Shown one piece after another: positions 18,226 through 27,274 of a DNA stretch of 64,000 bases. Every line of letters begins with the position of its first letter. Within the stretch, counting starts at the first letter, position 1. The notes under the pieces are model-generated. The model did not search any database. It worked only from the letters and a program-made list of their open reading frames with translations, and was not told the DNA's origin. Source of the stretch: Desulfobulbus sp. (GTDB lineage Bacteria > Desulfobacterota > Desulfobulbia > Desulfobulbales > Desulfobulbaceae); NCBI GenBank assembly GCA_031280615.1, contig JAITGO010000002.1, forward strand, positions 124,001-188,000, in the 5' to 3' direction. The position numbers were made by a program, and so were the translations under genes.

Positions 18226-20628
18226 TCACTGTAAGGGGCGCGACCGCAGCCAGCGGGCCGCGAGTCCGCCCAACATCGCCGTGCCCGCCAAGGTCGCCCC
18301 CAGCCCCAGGTGCAGGGCCAGCCAGGAAAAGCCGATCCAAGGCAGGAGCAAGACGCGGCCAGCGAAACGCAGCGGGGCACTGGCCGCGACCGTTTCGGCC
18401 AGGGGCGGCGACACCCGGTAGTAGAGCTCGACCAACCACCTGCCACATCGGTTGCTCAGCAGGAAGGTGTCGCGGAAATCCCTGAGGGTGTCGACCGAAG
18501 GGTTCAGGAAGGAGCCGAACGAGGCGGTGGCGATGAAACAGGCGTCCGCGGTCCGGACGTTGACCTGGTTGCCGTAGTAGACATCCCCAGTGGCGGTGAG
18601 CGCGTAGGCACGAATGTAATACAGGGTGCCGGGCAGGAGATGGTTGATCACCGCGCGGAAGCCGCCGGGGCCGCTGCCGCCGGCAACCACCTCTCCCGTT
18701 GCCAGCAGGCGACCGGCCAGGGCTTGCTGGCGGTTGTTCTGCCGGCTGTCCTGGCTCGAACCGGGCGGGGTCGACGTCGCGGCCACGGCTTCGGGCAGGA
18801 GGAAGGCCGCCAGTGCGTCCGCTCCCCGGCGGAAAAACGGCGGCTCTTCCAAGGCCAGGCCCTGGCCGGTGTACAGCGGTCCGGGATGGATGCCGAAGAC
18901 CGCGCCCCGGCGGACGATATCCTGGCCGAAGGCGGCGGCGATTTCGCAGTCCACGGTGACCGAATCCCTGGTGACCGCGGCCGGGGCAGCGGTGGCGATG
19001 TGGCTGCTGCGGTGTCCCGGTCGGTCCAGGATACGATCGATCATCTCCTCGGCCATGAAACGGGCGGCGACCATCGAACTGGCGTCGCTGCCGTCGGCGG
19101 TCCCGACCACCACCCGATTGCCCTGGCGGTCCGAGGCCAGGGCATAGCTGACCGATTCCCCCTCGCTGAAACTGGTGGCAAGGATCTGCGGCTGCGCCTT
19201 GGCATCGGCGGCGGCTTGGGCGTCGGTCGAAAAAAGCGAGGCGAGCCGGCCGTTATCGCCTGTCGCCCCGCGATCGGTGGCAGAGGCGGCCGCATCGGCC
19301 GAGGCCGGCGACGGGATGTCGGCTGCCAGGGAGTCCGCGGTTTGCAACTCCTGGATCCGGATGCCGTTGCCCCACAGCTGCAGGCGCCTGAGTTGCACCT
19401 TGGTGCTGCCGCCCAGCAGCATCTCCTGGACCGGCGCGGTCCCGACGGAAAGGGGGTCCTGTCCGGATTCCGCCGCCTGTCCCTTGGAGGCGGCCGCATC
19501 GTGGTTCGCGGGATAGGTCAGGAGCAGAAACTGCCGGGTGCCGGCGTCGGTGGTGAAGCCGCTGGCCGCCAGGTCGTCGGCGCCGACATCGACGCTGTAG
19601 AGCACATCGTCTTCCCGGCTGACCGAGGTGACCGTAACGCCATGCTCGCCAAAGGAGGCATCGGCCTCGCCGTGGGCGGTGAAGCGGAACAAGGCGGCGT
19701 CGCGCCGGCCGGCCGGGCCCACCGAACCGGCGACATAGAGCCGGCCGTCGCTATCCGCAGCAATGCCGTAGCCTTCGCTGGCCGCAAAGCCGCTCGCCGG
19801 AATCGCGACCCCATGTTCGCCGAAGGCGGGATCGACGCTGCCATCTGAACGCAATCCCACCAGCATGGCCGAATCGCTCTTTTTTTCCGTATAGGAACCG
19901 GACAGGACAAAGCTGCCGTCCGGACGTTCGAGAATGCCCTCGACCGAGGCATCTTCTCCCACCGCGACCAGGCTGACTCCCTGTTCGCCGAATCCGTCGT
20001 CCGGCACGCCTCTGGGGGTAAAACGGGCCACCACCAGGATCCTGCCCGCGGTCCCCTCGGTCGAGCCGGCGACCGTAATCATGCCGGACGGGCCGATCGC
20101 CAGAGCGGTGATTTCCTCGTTACCGTTACCGATCGAGGTCAGCACCACCCCTTCGTCGCCAAAGGTCCTGTCCAGTTTGCCGTCCGGCCGAAAGCAGATC
20201 ATGGCCAGATCCCGGTCCCGGCCGTTGTGGGCATAGCCGGCGGCAACGATCCTGCCATCCGAGAGCAGGCCCAGGGTCAGGGCCTCGTCATCGCCCGGCG
20301 ACAGGGAGGAGATCGCCGTACCGTCGCCATTGAAGCCGGGATCGAGGGAGCCGTCGGCATTGAACCGGAGCAGGGAAAAATTGAGGGCATTGTTCTGCGA
20401 CGAGGAACCGGCAACCAGGATCTTGCCGTCCGGCTGCACCAGGACCGCGTGCCCGCTGCTCCTGCCGCCGAGTTCGACCGCCACCCTGCCGTTCAAACCG
20501 AAGGAGGCATCGAGCCGGGGAAAGGCCCATGCCCCCTGCCCGCCACCACCGGCGATCGCTGTCCACAGGATCAAAAACACAAGAATTCGACACACCATCG
20601 CCATGCCTCGAAAAAAACGAAATCCCAT
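18226..20628 (-). CDS. Secreted Delta-60 repeat protein with CFI-box C-terminal domain
   Basis: An 800-residue exported protein. A signal peptide (hydrophobic core CRILVFLILWTAIAG) is followed by about six Delta-60-type repeats between residues ~38 and 380, recognisable by units such as LVQPDGKILVAG, FNADGSLDPGF and FGEHGV, which probably fold as a beta-propeller. A low-complexity linker and a fibronectin-III-like segment (LLPGTLYYIRAYALTATGDV) come next. The last ~105 residues start ACFIATASFGS (C697) and contain LRDFRD, YYRVSPPLA, a membrane helix and an Arg-rich end, matching the CFI-box C-terminal domain described in deltaproteobacterial surface proteins. It lies 51 nt upstream of gspG on the same strand, so it may be a T2SS substrate or accessory. 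Function otherwise unknown. Confidence 0.8.
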   Translation of the reverse strand: MGFRFFRGMAMVCRILVFLILWTAIAGGGGQGAWAFPRLDASFGLNGRVAVELGGRSSGHAVLVQPDGKILVAGSSSQNNALNFSLLRFNADGSLDPGFNGDGTAISSLSPGDDEALTLGLLSDGRIVAAGYAHNGRDRDLAMICFRPDGKLDRTFGDEGVVLTSIGNGNEEITALAIGPSGMITVAGSTEGTAGRILVVARFTPRGVPDDGFGEQGVSLVAVGEDASVEGILERPDGSFVLSGSYTEKKSDSAMLVGLRSDGSVDPAFGEHGVAIPASGFAASEGYGIAADSDGRLYVAGSVGPAGRRDAALFRFTAHGEADASFGEHGVTVTSVSREDDVLYSVDVGADDLAASGFTTDAGTRQFLLLTYPANHDAAASKGQAAESGQDPLSVGTAPVQEMLLGGSTKVQLRRLQLWGNGIRIQELQTADSLAADIPSPASADAAASATDRGATGDNGRLASLFSTDAQAAADAKAQPQILATSFSEGESVSYALASDRQGNRVVVGTADGSDASSMVAARFMAEEMIDRILDRPGHRSSHIATAAPAAVTRDSVTVDCEIAAAFGQDIVRRGAVFGIHPGPLYTGQGLALEEPPFFRRGADALAAFLLPEAVAATSTPPGSSQDSRQNNRQQALAGRLLATGEVVAGGSGPGGFRAVINHLLPGTLYYIRAYALTATGDVYYGNQVNVRTADACFIATASFGSFLNPSVDTLRDFRDTFLLSNRCGRWLVELYYRVSPPLAETVAASAPLRFAGRVLLLPWIGFSWLALHLGLGATLAGTAMLGGLAARWLRSRPLQ

Positions 20629-21031
20629 TGCTATCCAACCGGAATCAATAGTGCTATCGATATCGACTTTATGGAAATTCTCAAGGGGAAATCCATCGCC
20701 GGGGGTCTTACCTTCACTTTTTTGTCATTTTTCCGGTAACCCACCCTCTTCACGGCAAAAAAAATGCCCAGAGGCGACAGGCCATTGCGATGCCCACACC
20801 GCATCCCGTCCCTTGTCCCTCAAGGAAAAACGGATACACGATCGACAGTCGTATCGGCATGGCGCGTTACGCCTGCGCCAGACCGAAATTTGGCTGAATT
20901 GCGGACGACCGCGGCGCCAGGAAGGCTTTCGACCGCAGGCCGGCGAGACCTAAAAAAACAAGGGGATAAAAGGAGAGAGAGGAAAGGTGCCCCGGATACG
21001 GGTTCCGGGGCAACACAAGGGAAAAAATCGA
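20629..21031. other. 403-bp intergenic region upstream of the Delta-60 gene
   Basis: No convincing gene. On the minus strand it is the leader and promoter region of the Delta-60/gsp operon and, at its far end, the 3' flank of the molybdopterin-binding gene, where a terminator hairpin sits (20988-21012). The part nearest the Delta-60 start is AT-richer. I found no clear riboswitch consensus. Confidence 0.5.
20988..21012 (-). terminator. Terminator after the molybdopterin-binding gene
   Basis: A perfect 9-bp stem TGCCCCGGA/TCCGGGGCA with a 7-nt loop lies 20 nt past the stop codon at 21032. On the minus strand it is followed by pyrimidine-rich sequence and, further on, a run of seven T. The T run is not immediately adjacent, so efficiency is uncertain. 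Confidence 0.55.
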
Positions 21032-22075
21032 TCAGCTCTTGCCGAAGCTGCAAATCGGGTATTGGCAGCGGGCGCATTGGCGGCACAGACCGCCGTGCCC
21101 CAGGGCCGCCAATTGCTCGCGGCCGATCCGCTCGCCGATCAGGATGCGCGGCAGCACCAGATCCAGCACCGTGATGGCGTGGAACATGCCGCAGGCCGGA
21201 ACCCCCAGCACCGGCACCGACCCGATCCGCCCGATCAGCAACATCGCCCCCGGTAAAACCGGCGTGCCGTAGACCACCGATTCCGCCCCGGCCAGCGCGA
21301 TCCCCAACCGGGTGACATCGTCCGGATCCACCGACATCCCCCCGGAGGTGACGATCAGCTCCGCTCCTTCCGCGAGGCAGGAGGCGATCGCCCCGGCGAT
21401 CAGCTCCGCGTCGTCCGGCGCAAAACGCACCGGCCCCACCGTCGAACCGAAACCGGTCAGCTTTTCCCGTAAGACCCCCTCGAACCGATCTTCGATCCGG
21501 CCGTGGTACACCTCGTTGCCGGTGATCACCAAACCGGCCCGAACCTTGGCCAGCGGCTCCACCCGCACCACCGGTGCCCCGGACCGGGCAACGGACACCG
21601 CCTCCTCCACCACCCGCCGGGCCGCCACCAGGGGAATCAAGCGCAGGCCCGCCACCGGCTCGCCCCGCTTGACCGGCGTGTTGTCCTGGAGGGTGGCGCA
21701 CATCACCTCGCCCAACAGGTTGAAGCGATAAAGGCTTTCGCGGTCGATCTTCAACAACCCGTCGATCGAGGCCGCAAGGTTGATCTTGCCCTCGACCACC
21801 TCCTCGGAATATTCCACTCCCGGACCGGCGAGCGCCGCAGCCATCAGCAGGGCGGCCTCGTTCTCGTGGATTTCCTCCGGCCCCAGCTCCAACACGTAGA
21901 TGTGCTCCTTGCCCAAACGCCGCAGATGCTCCACATCCTCGGCCCGGATGATGTGTCCTTTCCGGAAGGCCCGGCCCTTGAACCGGTCCTTCACGATCTC
22001 GGTGATGTCGTGCGGCAGCACCATCCCCACCGACTCCTCCACCGGCACGGTATTTTTTCGCAATTTCTCAGCCAT
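21032..22075 (-). CDS. Molybdopterin-binding (MoeA/MoaB-like) protein with C-terminal Cys cluster
   Basis: A 347-residue cytosolic protein with a MoCF/MoaB-MoeA-type molybdopterin-binding domain at about 175-310. The diagnostic stretches are GLVITGNEVYHG, FAPDDAELIAGAI and ELIVTSGGMSVDPDD. The N-terminal part (PVEESVGMVLPHD, FRKGHIIRAEDVEHLRRLGK) resembles MoeA-like leader domains. The C-terminus ends in a cysteine cluster, LCRQCARCQYPICSFGKS, which suggests metal or Fe-S binding. It is probably involved in molybdenum-cofactor synthesis or insertion, but is not a full MoeA. The ATG at 22075 is chosen because protein-like sequence starts there; the frame is open for 26 more codons. It is divergent from cstA. 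Confidence 0.75.
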   Translation of the reverse strand: MAEKLRKNTVPVEESVGMVLPHDITEIVKDRFKGRAFRKGHIIRAEDVEHLRRLGKEHIYVLELGPEEIHENEAALLMAAALAGPGVEYSEEVVEGKINLAASIDGLLKIDRESLYRFNLLGEVMCATLQDNTPVKRGEPVAGLRLIPLVAARRVVEEAVSVARSGAPVVRVEPLAKVRAGLVITGNEVYHGRIEDRFEGVLREKLTGFGSTVGPVRFAPDDAELIAGAIASCLAEGAELIVTSGGMSVDPDDVTRLGIALAGAESVVYGTPVLPGAMLLIGRIGSVPVLGVPACGMFHAITVLDLVLPRILIGERIGREQLAALGHGGLCRQCARCQYPICSFGKS

Positions 22076-22433
22076 ATCCAGCCGTTTCCCTTGTAAGTCA
22101 CACCCTTGACCCGGCGACCTGGCAACCGGACGTAAGGCCACCATTATAGGCATCTTCCCCGGTTCCCGCCACGGGAATCGAGAGTGGGTTCAAAGCGCGG
22201 CCGGACCGATGCCGACACCTTACCGCCGGTGAGATGCCGGCATCCGCTTGGATCGGCGGCTCATTCGTGCTACAAAAGAGAGAGTGGCTTTGGCCGGCCG
22301 TTACCCATGGCCGCCGCCGCTTCAACAACCGGAAGCGGCTTGTGCCCTGAACCTTTGGCCGCGATTGCGCGTTTTACTTGCCGGATGCCCCGCTTCCCTC
22401 TTCGGGACCGGGTCAGCCGAAAGGAGAGTAAGA
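22076..22433. other. 358-bp divergent intergenic region with a nested hairpin
   Basis: It separates the molybdopterin-binding gene from cstA and should hold both promoters. The most structured element is at 22208-22244: outer arms GATGCCG/CGGCATC with an inner CACC/GGTG stem. It could be a leader structure or an operator. No open frame here looks coding. Confidence 0.35.
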
Positions 22434-24131
22434 ATGAACGGTTTGACCATGTTGATGGGGTCTTTTGCGGTCTTGCTGGCCGCCTATTTCATTTATGGCC
22501 GTTTTCTGGAACGGAAGTGGGGCACGGATGAACAGGCCCGCACCCCGGCCCACGAATTCAACGACGGCGTGGACTATGTGCCGGCACGCCGCAGCGTGGT
22601 GTTCGGACACGAATTCGCCTCCATCGCCGGGGCCGGCCCGATCAACGGACCGATCATCGCCGCCATGTTCGGCTGGATGCCGGCCTTGATCTGGATTCTG
22701 GCGGGCGGCATCTTTTTCGGCGCGGTGCAAGACTTTGCCGCCCTGTACGCCTCGGTCAAGAACAAAGGCCGGACCATCGGCTACATCATCGAACTCTACA
22801 TCGGCAAGACCGGCAAGCGCCTGTTCCTGCTCTTTGTCTGGCTGTTTTCCATCCTGGTGATCGCGGCCTTCGCCGACATCGTGGCCGGCACCTTCGATGG
22901 TTTCGGCAGCAATGCGGCCCAGAACGAGGCCAACGCCGCCGTGGCCAGCACCTCCATCCTGTTCATGCTCGCGGCCGTCGGCCTGGGGTTCTACCTCTTC
23001 CACCGGAAACCGGGCGGCGGCACCAGCGCATTGGCGGCGATCGTCCTGCTGACCGCCTGCATCGCCGCCGGACTGGCCTGCCCGATCTACATGGACAAGG
23101 GATTCTGGCTGCACTTTGTCTTCGCCTATATCTTTGTCGCCTCGATCACCCCGGTCTGGGCCCTGCTGCAACCCAGGGACTACCTGAACTCCTTCCTGCT
23201 GGTGGCGCTGATCGCCGGAGCGTTTATCGGCATAGTCGTCAGCAATCCGACCATGCACATCGTCCCGTTCGCCGGCTTCACCGTCAACGACCAGCAGCTG
23301 TTTCCGATCCTGTTCGTCACCATCGCCTGCGGCGCGGTTTCCGGCTTCCACAGCCTGGTGGCCTCGGGTACGGCCTCCAAGCAGGTCGACAACGAACGGG
23401 ACATGCTGCCCATCTCCTTCGGCGCCATGCTGCTGGAAAGCCTGCTTGCGGTCATTTCCCTGGTCGCGGTGGGGGCCTTGGCGGTCGGCGGCGTTCTGCC
23501 CTCCGGCACGCCGCCGGTGGTCTTCGCCACCGCCGTGGCCGGATTCCTGGCCGCCATCGGCATCCCCCAGCACATGACCTACACCGTCATTACCCTGGCG
23601 GTGGCCGCCTTTGCCCTGACTTCGCTGGACTCGGTGGCCCGGGTGGGCCGCCTGGCCTTCCAGGAAGTGTTCACCGACTCCCTGGCCGACACGGCCCAAA
23701 TGCACCCGCTGTACCGCCTTTTCTCCAATCGCTACCTCGCCACCGCCGTCACCCTGCTGATGGGCTATCTGCTGTCGCTCCGCGGCTATATGGATATCTG
23801 GCCCCTGTTCGGATCGGCCAACCAACTGCTGGCCGCCCTGTCCCTGATCGCCTGCGCGGTGTTCCTGAAAAAGACCCACCGGGCGGGCGCCATGCTCTAC
23901 CTGCCCATGGTCAGCATGCTGGTCATCACCTTCACCGCCCTGGGGCTGACCATCGACAAACTCCTGGGCAAGATGTCGGTGGACGGTGCCTTCCAAATAG
24001 CCTCGGACGGCATCCAGCTGCTGTTCGCCGTGCTGCTTCTGGCCCTGGGAATTCTGGTCGCGGTCGCCGGGATCGCCAAATTGCGGGGCACACCGGAAGA
24101 ACGCCCAACAGTGGCGGCCGAGCCGCTGTAA
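22434..24131 (+). CDS. cstA: CstA-family carbon starvation transporter (pyruvate/peptide uptake)
   Basis: A 565-residue polytopic inner-membrane protein of the CstA family, whose characterised members take up pyruvate or peptides under carbon limitation. The signature region near the N-terminus is intact: RRSVVFGHEFASIAGAGPI, followed by GPIIAAMFGWMPALIWI. About 15 hydrophobic segments are spread over its length. It is a short CstA (E. coli CstA is ~700 aa), similar to the shorter clade common in anaerobes. The ATG at 22434 has AAGGAG 7 nt upstream; the frame is open upstream but has no such site. The substrate here is not determined. Confidence 0.9.
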   Translation: MNGLTMLMGSFAVLLAAYFIYGRFLERKWGTDEQARTPAHEFNDGVDYVPARRSVVFGHEFASIAGAGPINGPIIAAMFGWMPALIWILAGGIFFGAVQDFAALYASVKNKGRTIGYIIELYIGKTGKRLFLLFVWLFSILVIAAFADIVAGTFDGFGSNAAQNEANAAVASTSILFMLAAVGLGFYLFHRKPGGGTSALAAIVLLTACIAAGLACPIYMDKGFWLHFVFAYIFVASITPVWALLQPRDYLNSFLLVALIAGAFIGIVVSNPTMHIVPFAGFTVNDQQLFPILFVTIACGAVSGFHSLVASGTASKQVDNERDMLPISFGAMLLESLLAVISLVAVGALAVGGVLPSGTPPVVFATAVAGFLAAIGIPQHMTYTVITLAVAAFALTSLDSVARVGRLAFQEVFTDSLADTAQMHPLYRLFSNRYLATAVTLLMGYLLSLRGYMDIWPLFGSANQLLAALSLIACAVFLKKTHRAGAMLYLPMVSMLVITFTALGLTIDKLLGKMSVDGAFQIASDGIQLLFAVLLLALGILVAVAGIAKLRGTPEERPTVAAEPL

Positions 24132-24286
24132 AGCCGACGACGGCCCGAAGCCGGAGCGGGTTGCGGCGAATCCCGATGAATGCGGATGAAAAAAAAACGG
24201 GAACAGGCTACAACGTCTTCCGAAGCGCCGGACGAACCCGCCCTGCGGGGCGCCTGCCCTTTTCATCCATATTTTGGGAGAGATCG

Positions 24287-24466
24287 ATGATCAAGAAAGA
24301 ACTGCTGGAGATCCTGGCCTGCCCCCAATGCAAGGGGCCGGTGGAGCTGGCCGCCGGCGAGGACGGCATTGTCTGCCGCGCCTGCAAGCTCCTCTATGCC
24401 ATCCGCGACGGCATCCCGATCATGCTGATCGACGAGGCCAAGCCACTGCCGGAAAACCAACCGTAA
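24287..24466 (+). CDS. Trm112-like zinc-ribbon peptide (UPF0434 family)
   Basis: A 59-residue protein with the four cysteines of the Trm112/YcaR family: CPQC near residue 12 and CRAC near 34, framing a small zinc ribbon, followed by LLYAIRDGIPIMLIDEA. Bacterial members are of unclear function; eukaryotic Trm112 activates methyltransferases. The start at 24287 is set by GGGAG 6 nt upstream and by family length (about 60 aa); the upstream part of the open frame does not resemble the family. It follows cstA by 155 nt and precedes a strong bidirectional terminator. Confidence 0.9.
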   Translation: MIKKELLEILACPQCKGPVELAAGEDGIVCRACKLLYAIRDGIPIMLIDEAKPLPENQP

Positions 24467-24484
24467 CAACCGGCCACAACGAAA

Positions 24485-24520
24485 AAGGCCGGCGGAGCCA
24501 CATGTGGTTCCGCCGGCCTT
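24485..24520. terminator. Bidirectional terminator between the Trm112-like gene and ppsA
   Basis: A 36-nt near-perfect palindrome, arms AAGGCCGGCGGA/TCCGCCGGCCTT around an inner CCACATGTGG, lies between two convergent genes. No long T run follows on the plus strand. Its stability and position favour termination in both directions. Confidence 0.7.
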
Positions 24521-24557
24521 GCCGTGCCCATTCGCCCGCTTCCGAGCCGCTCAGGCC

Positions 24558-27008
24558 TTACGGGGCGATGCCCAGCTCGCGCTCCTTGGCCGCGATGGCC
24601 AGGCGGGTCTTGACCACCGTATCCGACACCAGGCTGATCGAATCGATCCCCTCCTCCACCAGAAAGGTGGCGAAATCCGGGAAATCCGACGGCGCCTGCC
24701 CGCAAATGCCGATCTTGCGGCCGCGCCGCTTGGCAGTGGCGATCACCATCTTGATCAGGGCCTTGACCGCCTCGTTGCGCTCGTTGTAGATGTGCGCCAC
24801 CAAATCGGAGTCGCGGTCCAGGCCGAGCGTCAGCTGGGTCAGGTCGTTGGAACCGATGGAAAAGCCGTCGAACACGTCGCAGAAGGCATCGGCGGCAATG
24901 ACGTTGGACGGGATCTCGCACATCACGTAGACCTCCAGCCCGTTTTCCCCCTGCACCAACCCGTTTTCCCGCATCACCGCAATAACCTTGCGCCCCTCTT
25001 CCGGGGTGCGGCAGAAGGGCACCATCAGCTTGATATTGGTCATCCCCATGTCGCCCCGCGCCTTCAGCAGGGCCGCGCATTCCAGGTCGAAGGCCGCCCG
25101 GTAGCGGGGGTCGTAATAGCGCGACGCCCCGCGCCAGCCGATCATCGGGTTGGATTCCTCGGGTTCGTAGAGATGGCCGCCGATCAGGTTGGCATATTCG
25201 TTGGACTTGAAGTCCGACAGGCGGACGATCACGTCCTTGGGATAGAAACCGGCGGCGATCCTGGCCACGCCCTCGGCGAGCTTGTCGATGAAGTACTGCC
25301 GTTTGTCGTCCGGATAGGCGCTGGTGCGCTCGTCGATGGCCTCGACGATATCGAAGATTTCGTCGTCGTCGGTTATCTGCTCCCGCAGCTTTTCATAGTT
25401 GATCAGGGCCAGCGGGTGGATGCCGATGTGCGAGTTGATGATGAATTCCTCCCGCGCCAGGCCGACGCCCTCGTTGGGCAGCTGTCCCTCGACAAAGGCC
25501 TTTTCCGGCAGGCCGACGTTCATCATCACCCGAGTGCGGGTGGCCGGGATATTGTCGAGATCGAGGACTTCGATCTCGAACTTGAGCAGGCCGTCGTAGA
25601 TGTGGCCGGTCTCGCCCTCGGCGCAGCAGACCGTCACCTGCTGGCCGTTCTTGATGACCTTGGTGCCATCCGTGGTGCCAATGACGCAGGGGATACCGAG
25701 TTCGCGGGAAATGATCGCCGCGTGGCAGGTGCGGCCGCCCCGGTTGGTGACGATGGCGCCGGCGGTCTTCATGATCGGCTCCCAATCGGGGTCGGTCATG
25801 TCGGTAACCAGCACCTCGCCGGCCTTGAAGTCATGAATCTGGCTGACATCGTTGAGAATTCGGGTCACGCCCTGACCGATCTTGGCCCCCACCGCCTGGC
25901 CGCTGGCCAGCAACTTTCCCTTCTCCTTGAGCACATAGGTCTCCATGGTCCGCTTCGTGACCTGGGAATGGACGGTCTCCGGCCGGGCCTGGACGATGAA
26001 CAGCGTGCCGGTGCCCACGGCCGTGCCATCGCCGTCCTTGGCCCATTCGATGTCCATGGGCCGGCCGTAATGCTCCTCGATGATGCAGGCCCAGCGCGCC
26101 AGTTGGAGGATCTCGTCGTCGCTGAGGATGTAGGCGCCGCGCTCCTCGGCGGTGGTCGCAATGTTCTTCACCGGTTCTTCGGCGCCGTGCTCGGTATTGT
26201 AGATCATCTTGATTTCCTTGCTGCCCACCCGCTTGCCGACGATGGGCCGCTTGCCCGCCTTCAGGGTCGGCTTGAACACGTAGTACTCGTCGGGATTGAC
26301 CGCGCCCTGCACCACGTTCTCGCCTAGGCCCCAGGCACCGGTGAGAAAGACCGCGTCCTTGAAGCCCGATTCGGTGTCGATGGAGAACATCACGCCCGAA
26401 CAGGCGGAATCGGAGCGGACCATCTTCTGCACCACGATAGAGAGATAGACGTCGAACTGGCCGAACCCCTTGTCGTGGCGGTAGGAGATGGCGCGGTCGG
26501 TGAACAGGGAGGCGAAGCAGCGCTTGCAGGCGTCGATCAGGGCTTCCGGGCCGCGGATGTTGAGGTAGGTGTCCTGCTGGCCGGCAAAGGAGGCGTCGGG
26601 CAGGTCCTCGGCGGTGGCCGACGAGCGGACCGCCACATCGACATCGGCACCGTAGTCCGCCTCCATTTTTTGGTAGGCGCTGAGAATCGCCTGGCGCAGG
26701 TCGGCCGGGAACTCGGCGGTGCGGATGATCTCGCGGACCTTGGCACCGCGCTCCTGCAGGTTGTACAAATCATGGGTATCCAGCCCTGCTAGCGCGGCGC
26801 GGATGGACGATTCGACCCCGGCTTTTTCGAGCAGGTATTGATAGGCATAGGCGGTGACGGCAAAACCGTTGGGCACCGCCACCCCCTTGGAAGTCAATTT
26901 CTGGTGCATCTCGCCCAGGGAGGCATTCTTGCCGCCCACCCGGGGGACGTCCTCGATGCCGATCTCGTCGAACCAAAGAATGAGCGCTGTTTCGTGTGCG
27001 GTGTTCAT
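24558..27008 (-). CDS. ppsA: Phosphoenolpyruvate synthase (pyruvate, water dikinase)
   Basis: An 816-residue cytosolic enzyme that converts pyruvate, ATP and water to PEP, AMP and phosphate for gluconeogenesis. The N-terminal ATP-binding domain starts WFDEIGIEDVPRVGGKNASL and includes SSATAEDLPDASFAGQQDT. The swivelling phosphohistidine domain has GGRTCHAAIISRELGIPCVI near residue 420 (His is the phospho-carrier). The C-terminal PEP/pyruvate barrel has GSNDLTQLTLGLDRDS and the catalytic Cys in IGICGQAPSD. Length fits PpsA (about 790-820 aa). Start ATG at 27008 follows AAGGGGGA. It is divergent from the phosphohexomutase gene and near cstA, which fits carbon assimilation from pyruvate. Confidence 0.95.
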   Translation of the reverse strand: MNTAHETALILWFDEIGIEDVPRVGGKNASLGEMHQKLTSKGVAVPNGFAVTAYAYQYLLEKAGVESSIRAALAGLDTHDLYNLQERGAKVREIIRTAEFPADLRQAILSAYQKMEADYGADVDVAVRSSATAEDLPDASFAGQQDTYLNIRGPEALIDACKRCFASLFTDRAISYRHDKGFGQFDVYLSIVVQKMVRSDSACSGVMFSIDTESGFKDAVFLTGAWGLGENVVQGAVNPDEYYVFKPTLKAGKRPIVGKRVGSKEIKMIYNTEHGAEEPVKNIATTAEERGAYILSDDEILQLARWACIIEEHYGRPMDIEWAKDGDGTAVGTGTLFIVQARPETVHSQVTKRTMETYVLKEKGKLLASGQAVGAKIGQGVTRILNDVSQIHDFKAGEVLVTDMTDPDWEPIMKTAGAIVTNRGGRTCHAAIISRELGIPCVIGTTDGTKVIKNGQQVTVCCAEGETGHIYDGLLKFEIEVLDLDNIPATRTRVMMNVGLPEKAFVEGQLPNEGVGLAREEFIINSHIGIHPLALINYEKLREQITDDDEIFDIVEAIDERTSAYPDDKRQYFIDKLAEGVARIAAGFYPKDVIVRLSDFKSNEYANLIGGHLYEPEESNPMIGWRGASRYYDPRYRAAFDLECAALLKARGDMGMTNIKLMVPFCRTPEEGRKVIAVMRENGLVQGENGLEVYVMCEIPSNVIAADAFCDVFDGFSIGSNDLTQLTLGLDRDSDLVAHIYNERNEAVKALIKMVIATAKRRGRKIGICGQAPSDFPDFATFLVEEGIDSISLVSDTVVKTRLAIAAKERELGIAP

Positions 27009-27190
27009 GACTTCCCCCTTCAAAAAAAAGAGCGTCGGCCGGCACGGGCCCGCCTGGCAACCCTGCGTTGTCGGCAACCGACGCATGATCTGCAAGAGAT
27101 CATTGTAGAAAAAAAACGTATCCCGGTCAACCGAAACGTCCCCCGCACGCCCGGAGCGCTACGGCTGCGCGGGGAGCGCGCCGCCAAGGC

Positions 27191-27236
27191 TTGCCAAGAT
27201 GGGCCTAACAAGCTATACTAACGAAATATATTCGTT
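27191..27236 (+). promoter_or_regulatory. Sigma70-type promoter with adjacent palindrome, upstream of pgm
   Basis: TTGCCA (27191-27196), a 17-bp spacer and TATACT (27214-27219) form a good housekeeping promoter for the phosphohexomutase gene. Directly after the -10 is a perfect palindrome AACGAA-ATATA-TTCGTT (27220-27236) followed by T residues. At this position, around +1, it could be an operator or early pause hairpin. Confidence 0.6.
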
Positions 27237-27274
27237 TTTTCCTCATCAAGTAGATGTACCGAAACGGAGCCGCC

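Noticed and set aside
20700..20960. c-di-GMP-I (GEMM) riboswitch on the minus strand upstream of the Delta-60 gene
   Set aside because: Fragments such as GGGTTACCGG resemble the 3' part of GEMM, but the conserved GGGACGCAAAGCC core and GAAA tetraloop arrangement are not present. A cmsearch with the Rfam GEMM model would settle it.
22076..22433. Molybdenum-cofactor riboswitch near the molybdopterin-binding gene
   Set aside because: A nested hairpin exists at 22208-22244 but it does not follow the Moco aptamer consensus and lies far from the gene start.
24504..26327. 607-codon plus-strand open frame opposite ppsA
   Set aside because: Antisense to a clear PEP synthase; begins inside a terminator region.
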